Program-made: the position numbers and the translations under genes
NCBI GenBank assembly: GCA_019722365.1
Contig: JADFUC010002054.1
Location: 248,001-312,000, forward strand
Length of the DNA stretch: 64,000 bases
Reading direction: 5' to 3'
Source: Lithospermum erythrorhizon
Lineage: Eukaryota; Streptophyta; Magnoliopsida; Boraginales; Boraginaceae
Notes under the pieces: generated by a model
The model's database searches: none
Told to the model about the DNA's origin: nothing
What the model saw: only the letters and a program-made list of their open reading frames with translations
Part shown: positions 35,701 through 46,466 of the stretch, piece by piece
Layout of the letters: each line of letters starts with the position of its first letter
Position numbering within the stretch: position 1 is the first letter of the stretch

Positions 35701-38700
35701 ATGTCCTCATCTGAAAATAATAATAATATAGGAGGGGGAGTTGGGGGTAAGTTTGGGAAGCGAATATTTAGAAAATCGACGAAAACGACACCGTATGAGA
35801 GACCTCCTTCAGCTAATCGAACCCCTAATTGGGTGTCGAAGATGGTGGTGGACCCCGCCTCTAAGCTTATTCAATTCGGGGCTAAGAGATTCTTCGATGC
35901 CGTCTTTACTACCAAACGCATCACTGTTCCTCCCCCTCCTGGTATTTTTTTATTTATTTTATCACGTTGTATTCGTGTAGCCGACCCAAGTTAGTTTTTG
36001 AAGGCTTTGTTTGGTTTTATATTCAGAGGTTAGGTTATTATTCACGATGTTTTCATTATATTTATACCACGTCGTAGTGTATAGCCGACCCAAGTTAGTT
36101 TTTGAAGGCTTTGTTTGGTTTGGTTTGGGTGTTATATTCAGAGGTTAGTCAATCGAGATTAGATGATTCACCGTGTTTGCGTTATATTTATATGATGTCT
36201 TATTGTCTAGCCGACCCAAGATAGTTTTAAAGGCTTTGTTTGGTGTTATATTCAGAGGTTAGGTTAATTGAGATTAAATGATTCACGATATGTTTGCATT
36301 ATATTAATATCACGTCCTATTGTGTAGCACTGTAGCTTTAGCCGATACCAATTACAGGGAGAAGTAACTAGTGGGATAAGGCTTGGTTCAGTATGGTTTG
36401 GGTTTGTGTGTAGACTTATGTTTTATTACTACCTCCTGCTCTTGGTATTTATTTATTTATATCACGTTGTATTTGTATTACCGACCCAAGTTAGTTTTTT
36501 TATGGCTTTGTTTGGTTTGGTTTTATGTTCAGAGGTTAGGTTAATTGAGATTAAATGGTTCACGATGTTTTGGTTATATTTATATCAGCTCCGATTGTGT
36601 AGCTATAGTGGATACCAATTAGTGGGATAAGGTTTGGTTCGTTTTGGTTTGGGTTTGTGTGTAGATTTATATTTTATTCCTACCTCCCTCTCCTGGTACT
36701 CTTTTCAATCGATTTATATGACGTCGTATTCGTATAGCCGACCCGACTTAGTGATATGAAGATTGGATTGGTGTGGTTTACAACCAAATGCAATACTTTT
36801 CCTCACCCTCCTGTTACTCTTTTGGAATTTATTTATTTATATGGACGTTGTATAAGTATAGCTGACCCCACTTAGTAGGATAAGGGTTTTTTTGGTTTGG
36901 TTTTGTGTGTAGATTTATGTTTTATTGCTACCTCTGTTTCAAAAAGATTGTCTTGTTTGTCTTTTTAAATCATTGAAATTAACTAACTTTGGGGCATTAT
37001 CTTTTGTTTTGTTTTTAATTGATATATGTAACTTTAATTTCAACTGAGATTATCATGTTCTTATTGAAGTAGGTTCAAAAGATCATGTCTTTTGATATGT
37101 TTTTTTTACCAAATATTGTAAAATATATTTGAGTTTAGAGTTTTAAAAGTCAATTCATCGTAATTCTAAACTAGACGATCTTTTGGCGCTTGAAGGATTT
37201 TTTATTTATTTTAAATTCAGCCCTTGTCATTGGGAGTAATACCAGAGGGACACTAGACTGCCCATAATCGTTATATGTATGTAGGTTTATGTTTGTGTGT
37301 TTAGATTATTGATCTAAAAGAAACTAGATTAATCTCTTCTATGTCAGATTTATCTGCTAATTTACTTGGGTCATTTGAAATCTGAAAACTCGTTTCTTTT
37401 TATGTAAGCATATTCCTTGTGTATGATTGAGCTTCCTAATTCCTTAAATTAGGTTAGAAAGAGTTACTCGATAAAAGAATTAGGTTGTTGCTTGGTGATT
37501 CACCTGCAATGCTGACATTAAATGGGTTCACTTTCCTTTATTATGGTGATACTATAAGTTCTTAATGTCTTCTGGTTGACCTTAACTGTTAATGATCTGA
37601 GCAGAGAAGGAACAAGAAAGAAGGAATGGACTTCAGGAGACAGCACGGGATGTAAGCTCCTTACATGTGCAACCTTATAAGCATTGAAAGCACTGATAAA
37701 TACTTCATAATTAAATTAAATTTTCAATGAAATTATTATTGATCTATAGGCTTTACTATTTTTTATTAAGTGTTTGTAATCCTCAATTTGGCAGCCCCAA
37801 ATTAATGCTGTTGTGCAAGAACCGATTGCTGATGTGTGTGGTACTTTCAGTTCCAACAATGATACCAGTGGGCTACCTGAACTGGAGCAGTTGTTAAAGA
37901 ATAAGACTTTTACTAGGTGAACTTCTATTATGATTTTACTGCATTTTGATAGTAATCCAGTCCTTTAGATGTAGTGAATACTGTATGGATTAGATTGATA
38001 CTTTCCGGGTTGTTTCTTGGTCATTAAATCAACTAGGTAGATGTTATCGACATATGACACAGATTTGATTTCTTTCTACCTTCTTGCAGCAATACAAATT
38101 ATACTTTCAATCTCTACATGACCTCTTTATTATATTCTTTATCACATCCTTCAGCTATGATGATTGAGTTGCATCTCTTTCAGTTGTTACCAATTATAGT
38201 TCCACTGCCGTTGGAAATTCTTGGCTTCCTATTTTGCGTCGTGTTGAAATATGTTATTTCCGATTGCGTTTGCGAATCCATGTTGTTTTTCATTTGATTG
38301 AACTTGCTTACTAAAGTGTGTTTGTTTCAGATCTGAGATTGACCGTTTGACTGGATTGTTGAGATCACGAGCTGAAGACTTACCAGTTAAGGATGATAAA
38401 CGTGGGTTTGAGTTAAATCCTGGCCTAGTTAGTGGAAGGCATCAGGAATTCCCTGATACTATAACTATAAACAAGAGGGTGAGTTTAGGACCCCATGGAG
38501 CTGTTCCTGATCCTGCTGTTACTTCAGGGGTATGCTTGAATACTTCTATTATCTACTGCACATCTCATTTGTTGATTTGTCGAATAGATGCACTGAGGGA
38601 TTCTTTTATGCGTCTAGGAACAAAATATGCAGAAGCACTTCGAGGATCGGATTGCTTCTCCAGCGGAGCTGGCAAAAGCTTACATGAGTAGAAGGCCAGA

Positions 38701-41700
38701 AAAACTATCCCCATCATCATTGGGTTTGGGTGGTCAGATTGCATATGAAGACTCGGTGCCTCCGAGTAACCCAGGATATACTTTGAAGTCACAGTTGTCT
38801 TCTTTACCTGTGAACACCTCTGCTTATTCCAGAGTTCCTGAGAATGGTTTTACAACTCCAAGATCCCGAGGCAGATCTGCAATCTATAACATGGCTCGTA
38901 CGCCATACTCGAGATTTCATCCAGTTATTCATGAAAAGGTTTATTTTCTTTACATTGGACTCTTTATATAATTTCATCATTTTTTAGGGAGCTTAACTTT
39001 CACCACATTTGAATCAAAATTTCCAGGTGAGTGGGTCCAAAACTTATGGCGATTCTAGACCTCCATCAGTAGCATCACAATCTGCTTTGGAAAATGGTGG
39101 CCAAGTTGCATCAAAGCCAATGGTAGTTTATGCGAATTGTTTAAATTGTTGGAAAAATTCTTGACATGGTTGCTTACTTTGAAGGTTAATGCTCATTGCA
39201 GGCCCTAAAACGGAGGAGCTCCGTCTTTGATGATGATATTGGATCAATTGGTCCAATTAGAAGAATAAGACAGAAACATAATCTCTTACCTCATGCAAAA
39301 TCCGTTACTATTTCTGGAAAAGGCCTTGGTTCTGATTTTAATCGTACTGCGAGGCGTCCTTTTATGGGTAATGCAGATACTGGAGGGGCAAGTACTTCAA
39401 GTGCAAGTTATGTTCATGTTCCTCGGGAGTCAAGTATGATGGCTGCTAAGATTTTGGAGCAACTTGAGAAAATTTCCCCAAAGGAGAAATCACTGGAGTC
39501 CAAATTAGCTACTGCTAGAGAGGGTTCAAACTTTAAACTGACACCGCACATGCTTCATGGACAAGCTCTAAGGAGCATGGAAGATCTAGATGCATCAAAA
39601 TTGCTGCAGAACTCACACAAGGATACTAAGCTGTTGGATCAGCCTGTTAGTAGCTTTCCTGTTTCTCAAGAATTCAATACTCAAAAGCAGGTCAGCCTAG
39701 AAGCGCGGAGGTCTGTTAATTCCTTACATTCGGAGGGCAAGTTGACCCTTGATAGAATTGTTCAGGGAAACAATAATGTGGAGAAATTGAGCCCTGCTTT
39801 GTTGAGCTATGCCTCTCAACCCCCTGAAAAGAAACGCCCTTTTAAGATGAGTGCTCATGAGGTATTAACTATTAAGTGCAAATTTTATGTTCTTTTACAC
39901 TGTCTTTGCTCATCCTATTGTTCTACTTTTATGATTGAGTTGGATGCATTGTGATTTTACATTTGACTATTTGAGGTTCTACTTTCTTATGTGTCTCTTC
40001 TTTTGGGCTTAGATCGGTGAGGTATTTTTCAATATTTGGACCAAGGGTGGAGATTGCTATTGGTTTATTGTTATTATATTTGCAGCTTTACTACTCATAT
40101 TTAATCTTTTAAGTTACATTTTGTTCATTAACTAGTTGTGGTTTCTGTGAGATAGATTTTAATTCATTGAGAATGTTGCTCACCCTAAAATTAATGGACT
40201 TTGGATCGATGTTCTGGTTATTACAGTGCTTATTTTATCTGTATTTGGTTGTTCATGAATACTTGTGTCTGGTATGTAGGACTGGATAGAGATGGATGAT
40301 GATCTCTGCAATGAATCAGAATTGCCAGAGAAGCGACTCGAAGAACCTATGAGAGACAGCAAGTCTGCTATTAATGAAGATAAGTCATTAGATAAATCCC
40401 CAGTTCCACCTGAAAGAACTCATGTGTTGAGTAGGACTGAGTTGGAGGAAGGCAATGTAATGGTTGGTGACAAAAATGCTGGCTTTAACTTATCTACATC
40501 TTTAGCAGCAAACACAGGTTCCCAAAAAGTGCTTCCTCAGTCATCAAAAGAGGGTCTTTCTCCTCTACTCTTCAGATCTGGATCTCCAACCACTGCAAAT
40601 AACCCTATTTCAGTGGAATCAGGGGTTGAAACCTCAAGCAGGTTAGTGGAACTTGATTTTGTTGTAGAATGCTCTTAATTTGATGAATTCCTCATGATCA
40701 CCCTACCTTTTTAGTGATGTCATGGTGATCTGAGTATATATTCTCATATTTCATTCTATGGTTCAGTGACCACCAGCCTTTATTTGTCTTTATATTTAAA
40801 TCAGAATGACAAATCTTTGTGAAGTATTCTCATCTTGTCTTTTCCCCATATTTGTTTTTGTTTTTTTTGTTTTCATGAAAATGATGAATATATCCCTCAA
40901 AGGAATGGGGTTAATTTCAGAATGTCTATTCTTTGGTGGCAAGATATCGTATATTTAAAAAAAAAATCTCTTTTCTTGCGTTTTTCTATTGCCTTTCTGG
41001 GTTTTTTTTTTTGTTTTTATATGGTGTGGCCCAGGTGTTTTAGTTCACAAGTGCATCGTTTTATTTTCCTAGGATTAGGATATTATCCACTGCTTATGGA
41101 TATTCAAGTTCCTCTTTGTTTGTTCTTTTCTTTTTCTTTATTTGCAATTATATTTACATGTGAGGTTGTTCAGGCATTTCCATTTTTTTGTGGATCTGGG
41201 GACTGTATATGTTAAAAAGAAAAATAATGTCCAGTTGGAGACATGATACAATTTTCTTTTGACAAGAGTAGATGTAAATCCTTGTTTTTGAAATATATTT
41301 TAGCAAACATAATGCTATGTTCATTGTTCGGCAGCTTGAAGAATGTCTCTCCTGGTGCATCTAATGCTGTTATCGGAGTCACTGATACAGATGCTAGTGG
41401 TAACAAGAACTCTGAGCTGGGCAACACTGCAAATGGAAACGCAGGGAAACCACCTTCACTTGCTCTCAATCCTTTAGTGACTAACAACATTGTATCTCTT
41501 GATGCCCCTTCCAGTAATTTAGCTTCTAATGATGGGCCTCATGCTTCAACTGCATGTCTTTCATTTAGCTCATCTGCCCCAGCTTCAGTTAGCTTCACAA
41601 ATCAGAGTTTCACCAACAGTTCAAGCAACATGGCATCATCAGCTGGGGCCACAACCAGTACCTCTGCTCTCACTGACTGTGTCCCTGTCCCTGCTAATGG

Positions 41701-43228
41701 GTCATCTTCAAGCTTCTCACAGAGTGTTTCTGACAATGGTTTTTCCAAAAAATTGTTTTCACCTCCATCAACAATTGGAAGTACAGAGGTTACTGATGTA
41801 AAAGCTGGGAAGGTGAATGGTTTGGGCAAGTTTAGTACTTCATCCACCCCCTTAAGTACATTTGCTGGGACAAGTACTGGAAGTAGCATTTTTCCCTTTG
41901 GTACTTCTTCATCATCAGCTGTTACTTCACAGTGGCCAAGCTCAACTAGTGGAACTTCAGCCGTCAAGGAATCTTCTCTGGCTGGATCAGGCAGTGGTAA
42001 TGTCTCTCTAAGCACACCTGTTCACTTTGGCTCATCTTCATCTGCTACACTTTTTGGTTTATCTGGGGTTACTCCCCCTACCTCTAGCAGTATTTTTAAT
42101 TCTTCAGTTCCTGCCACCAAATCAGAGGGTACCACTCAAAGTTCTGTTTCTGCATCAGTGACTAATCCGGTTAATTCTGTTAATGGTGCTGCCCCTGTAA
42201 GCTTCAAATTTGGTGATGGTGCTTCTGCATCCTCGGAAGGAAATAAGTTCGGCTCAACAACCACAGCATCTGTTGGAGCATTTCAATTCGGTGTCAATTC
42301 TGCAATTCCCACCAGCTCTGGTAGCAGTCCAAGTTCCAGCTTATTCAGTTTCAATGCTGGTTCTTCTGCTTCCTCATCAGCAATATCCACGGGCACTACC
42401 GCTGCTGGAGTATTTAGTTTTGGTGCTGGTTCTTCCTCATCAGCAACCTCTGTTAGCAATACTACTTCTGGTGTATTTAATTTTGGTGCTGGTACATCAG
42501 CTTCCTCATCGTCAGCTAATCCAGTGACATCCAGCAGTAGTACTGCTCCTGCCATTTTTAGTTTTGGAAGCAATGCTCCAGCACCCTCAACAGATCCCAA
42601 TAAGGTTAGTTCCAGTGGTGCTAATTCTGGCTCATTTGCTTCCAGTTTGCAAGCTCCGAAGTCTTCATTTGGGTCAGCTTTTAGCATGCCATCATCCACT
42701 GGTTTCTCTTTTGGAGGATCCTTGCCTGCTTTTGGCACTTCAAACTCTTCTATGGTTTTTGGATCGACTACTGCAGTCCCGTCAAATCCAACATTCGCGT
42801 TCTCTACTGCTGCTTCTTCACCCCTGCCATCTTCTGGAACCCAGAGTGTATTTGGCAACTCTCCATCTCCATTCACTGCCACCCCTGGAAATAATGATCA
42901 GATGAGTGCAGAGGACTGCATGGCTGAAGATCCTATCCAGTCATCTACACCGGCAGCGCCTGCATTTGGTCAGTCACTCGTCTCACCTCAGCCATTCGTC
43001 TCACCTTCCCCACCTGGCTTCATGTTTGGATCAACTGCTCCATCTTCAGTAGCTCCCTTCCAGTTTGCTAGTCAACAGAGCCAAGCCGGTCAGCAGAATC
43101 CATCGCAATTTCAGGCTTCAGGCAGTTTAGAATTCAATGCTGGTGGGAGCTTTTCATTGGGCAGTAGTGACAAATCAGCTCGGAAAATCGTGAAGGTCAA
43201 TAGGAACAGGAACCGGAAGATGAGGTAA
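35701..43228 (+). CDS. NUP1: NUP1/NUP136, plant nuclear-basket FG nucleoporin
   Basis: Nine exons splice to 1313 codons: 35701-35941, 37605-37651, 37795-37916, 38331-38529, 38618-38938, 39027-39122, 39202-39861, 40280-40641, 41335-43228. All junctions are GT-AG and keep frame. Residues 44-69 form a likely amphipathic segment (DPASKLIQFGAKRFFDA). Conserved plant blocks follow: LEQLLKNKTFTRSEIDRL, IASPAELAKAYM, ENGFTTPRSRGRSAIYNMAR and LKRRSSVFDDDIGSIGPIRR, then FKMSAHEDWIEMDDD. The last exon (residues 683-1313) is Ser-rich with over a dozen FG-type motifs (FKFG, FQFG, FSFG, FNFG, FMFG), ending in SLGSSDKSARK and a basic tail. The protein sits at the nuclear pore basket, serves nuclear shape and mRNA export, and is a functional analogue of Nup153. 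The exon 4 donor is my choice; an alternative GTGAGT lies at 38480. Confidence 0.93.
35955..36900 (+). repeat. Minisatellite in NUP1 intron 1, about 8 units of roughly 125 bp
   Basis: The anchor word AGCCGACCCAAG or a variant recurs at about 35980, 36084, 36210, 36341, 36481, 36737 and 36861, with a degraded unit near 36607. Each unit continues with GGCTTTGTTTGGTTT, ATTCAGAGGTTAGGTTA and a TTATATTTAT-CACGTCGTATT stretch. Spacing is 104-139 bp. The array lies wholly within the intron. Confidence 0.8.
36931..37197. mobile_element. Stowaway-like MITE in NUP1 intron 1 (degenerate)
   Basis: After a TA (36929-36930), CCTCTGTTTCAAAAAGATTG and GTCTTGTTT pair with the reverse complement of CTAGACGATCTTTTGG (37171-37186). 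The interior is AT-rich and non-coding. The right edge is approximate. Confidence 0.5.
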
Positions 43229-43560
43229 AATTGTGTGGTGTCCTTTTAGGTGGGAGTTTGCTATTCGAGGAAGTAACCGGCAAGCTGTGGTGTTGAAGCT
43301 GATAACAATTATAGAACTTCATGATATTCTGAATACAAATGTGTCAGTTTTGGATGCTTTATAACGAACACATGTTATTGTATAAGTAGGTAGTTTATCA
43401 GAACTACTCTCGAGAGACATGTTGTCTTTTTCTCCCCTTTGTATTTGTACTATATAAATTGATTATGAATCAGTTCATTGTTCTGTTTCTTGATCCTTAT
43501 ATTATGCAATTAAGTGGGGTTGTTTTGCAAACTATTTGCCCACTAGAATATATGCAAATA
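43229..43560 (+). other. NUP1 3' untranslated region and downstream flank
   Basis: Starts after the TAA/TGA context of the last exon. T-rich, with TATATAAATTG at about 43451. No other gene visible. Confidence 0.45.
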
Positions 43561-44800
43561 CTCTCTCTGAAGATGGATCATAGATTCCGCTAATTAGAAA
43601 TTCTAACTTCTCACTAAAAGTACCTCGGTGAGCGTATCAGCTTGATGTCCTGTTAGGACATAGACAATGCATACCTTCCACGAGGTAACATTTACCTAGA
43701 TGAAATGTCTATCAATCTCCACATGCTTTGTCCGATCATGATGGACTTGATTGTGAACAATGCTTATAGCCGCCTTGTTCTCATTCTGCAACTTCATTAG
43801 TATAGACATGTATGAGCCAAGTAGATAAGCTTCCAACTTACCGTTGGTATATCTTATTTTATTCACTAATTCCCCTATGTAGGAATTGAGCTTCACGTTT
43901 GGATCCAAGGGATAGTAGGTTGGCATCCAATCATTCAAAAATCTGTTAAAAGATTTATGGTGTATTTTGTCTAGGTAATATTTGTATCTTTCTTACATCT
44001 TGCTACTTCCATGCCAAGGAAGTACTTCAAAGTACCGCGGTCTTTAATCTCATATCCATGGTCGGTCTGGAGATTCTGAAGGTCAAGTGCGAAATCTCAT
44101 ATCCATGGTCTTCAAAGCTTCACATTTCGATCCAAGGGAGATTCTTGCTACTTACGTATCTAGTAATTTTTAATCGGTATTTTTAATTTCGAGGTGATTG
44201 TTAAGTTAACAACAAATTTTTCAATAAAAAATTACATTTAAAAATATTTGAAAAGGTCTTTTAAAAACAAATTTAATGATATCAAAAGTATATTTTGGGG
44301 CCTCTAAAATATGGAGGCCTAGTGCCGTTGGACTACCCCGCCGGCCGTTTTGCCCTAGGACATGGACTGATCCTTCTATTCCAGCAACATCATTTAGTGT
44401 TATGATCATGCCATCGACATATACAATGCGGACTATGATCATCTTGTCCTTGAGTGTCATAACCTTTTCAAACATCTGTAACCATGCTCTTGAAGATCTT
44501 TTAAGGCTGTACAGAGCTTTATGTAGTCTGCACACCATTCCTTCATTCTTTTTGTTTCGAAATCATGGAGGGGTTTGCATGTACACTTCCTCTTCGAGAC
44601 TACCATATAGGAATGCCTTCTCTCATCTAATTGATGGAGAGGCTAATCCCTAATTGAATCCAAAGACATGAGTACATATAACACTATTTAACTTTCCGAC
44701 TGGAGCAAAGGTTTCTCGCGAGTGATTAGTGAATGTAGGACAAGAGTTCATAATAATCCTCCATCATCTTTGATCCATGAGAAAACAATGGTAGATAGTT
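43561..44800 (-). pseudogene. Copia remnant C5, reverse transcriptase and RNase H
   Basis: On the minus strand, 44600-44760 carries a decayed FAPV-KLNS and EEVYMQTPP. 44221-44538 carries VCRLHKALYSLKRSSRAW and the catalytic box as YVDGMIITLND (Asp to Gly in the second position). 43985-44105 reads GYEIKDRGTLKYFLGMEVAR. 43696-43938 has the RNase H end [20 protein letters not shown]. The lineage differs from C1/C3/C4. Frames are broken between blocks, and no LTR was delimited. Confidence 0.78.
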
Positions 44801-45600
44801 CTCTTGTTTCTAAAATGCAAGACCCAACTCCGTGTCCATCACTTTCGCTAGCACCACCTCCTTCTATGCTGTTGCAACCACCTATCTAGAGCCTAATGAG
44901 AACCGCGGCATTCTAACAAAGGATTCTTTTGTTTTTTATAAGAGGGACTTATCATGAATCCACTGATTTCTGCCACATCTGGGTTCGATAAGGTTCTCAG
45001 ATATATGACCCGATCAGGAGAAAGAAATGGAAGAAGGAAACCGAAGCCAATCTGGTACACATATTGCCAACGGATTTACAGTCTTTGATTACATGATTTA
45101 CATCAACATGGATTTCTTCGCGAAATAGGAATAGAACTTTTCCAGATATTTGGTAATTTGGGGTCTAATGACCAACTTAATCATGTTTCACCCAGAGCAG
45201 TTTTAGACATGGAGACCTAGGAAACTGGGATTGGTATCTCCCCAACCAAACCATGTAACAGGGGACAACTTAATCCTGCCTCACATAGTTTTGAGCCAAA
45301 AGCAATCTAGATACCCAGGAAACTTGAAGCTGACGACACAATTCAAGCCATTGGGGATGGTAATGTTGAGAAGTAGAAGGATTTGCCAGAAGAGTCACCA
45401 ACTCAGCCAAAAATCGACATGCTTATACGTGAGCCTACATGTCCACAGAATCTTCAGTGACAAATGATTCTTGAACAAATAATATACTCCATTAGTTGAA
45501 TATCCCAATCATTAGAATGTCATTACTATTGCTTATTATGGCCTCAAGATTGCAAATTTAAACCCAAAAAGTCATATGAGTGCAGTGCAAAGGTAGCTCA
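44801..45600. other. Unassigned, probably retroelement-derived
   Basis: Continues from C5 but I could not match further pol motifs. A short plus-strand frame at 45231-45467 is not recognised. Confidence 0.3.
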
Positions 45601-45649
45601 AGGATTGAAATTCAGGATGATTCCTTGATGATTGAAAATATAGAAGTAA

Positions 45650-45815
45650 AATTATAAGGCGTTGCAGACAATTTAAATCTTTGCTAGTGTACAATATATT
45701 AAATTTTACATTAACAAAAATATGGTGATAGATTAAATTAGAACTTGAAATTAAATACATAAGGCATCGCAGACGATTTAAATCTTTACTAGTGTACAAT
45801 ATATTGAAGGTCAAA
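45650..45815 (+). repeat. Direct repeat, copies about 45654-45705 and 45765-45815
   Basis: Both copies carry AAGGC-T-GCAGAC-ATTTAAAT and CTAGTGTACAATATATT, offset by 111 bp. The 60 bp between them is not repeated. Confidence 0.75.
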
Positions 45816-46268
45816 AGTTTCCACATTCATTCAAATGCCACTGGCACCTTTTCTTTTGTTTTCTGAGAATAGAAAGAAGAAAAAGCAATCCCTTACAACA
45901 ATGGATTATTGCTTCAATAATCTATCAAAAAGGAAATAGAGTGGGAAGAGGCCAGAAAGAAAATAGAGTGAAAGAAGTGAAGAAAAGATTTTAGTAAAAT
46001 CACGAAAAAGGGAGAAAAATGGAAAAAAAAAAGGATCACTAGTAGATTAGAACCTAGGCTTCTCCTATGAAATTTCAATATAGTTACCATCTAGTCTAAC
46101 TTTCTATTTGGTTTTGAGTGGTCGTGGACATACCTTGACCACCATGTAAATCCATTCATCCGTGGTGCAGTGTGCACAAAAATTATTTTCTTTCAAGCGT
46201 ATCTTATAATTATCTACTACATAAAATAAAATAAAAACATCCGCAACATTAAATAAGACGAATACAGT

Positions 46269-46298
46269 GATAATAATAATAATAATAATAATAATAAT
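46269..46298. repeat. (AAT)n microsatellite
   Basis: About ten trinucleotide units, some 170 bp beyond the DnaJ stop codon. Confidence 0.9.
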
Positions 46299-46466
46299 CT
46301 CCGTCAAACTACCCAGGAGCAGAAAATGAAATTTGCAGACGATGTCTACCGCAACGGACCCAACAAAAGGAGAAATCGCCAGATCGCTAAAGAGCTAACA
46401 AAAGGAGAAATCGCTTCCATGGTCCGTATACTGAGGATGGACGTCACATGGCTTCTTGCGTTCCAA

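Noticed and set aside
38331..38691. Frame continuing past the NUP1 exon 4 donor to 38691
   Set aside because: It runs into intron sequence. The conserved IASPAELAKAYM block is in a different frame, reached only by splicing to 38618.
41602..42882. Long open frames antisense or shifted within the last NUP1 exon
   Set aside because: They are shadows of the Ser/FG-repeat coding sequence, whose simple composition keeps other frames open.
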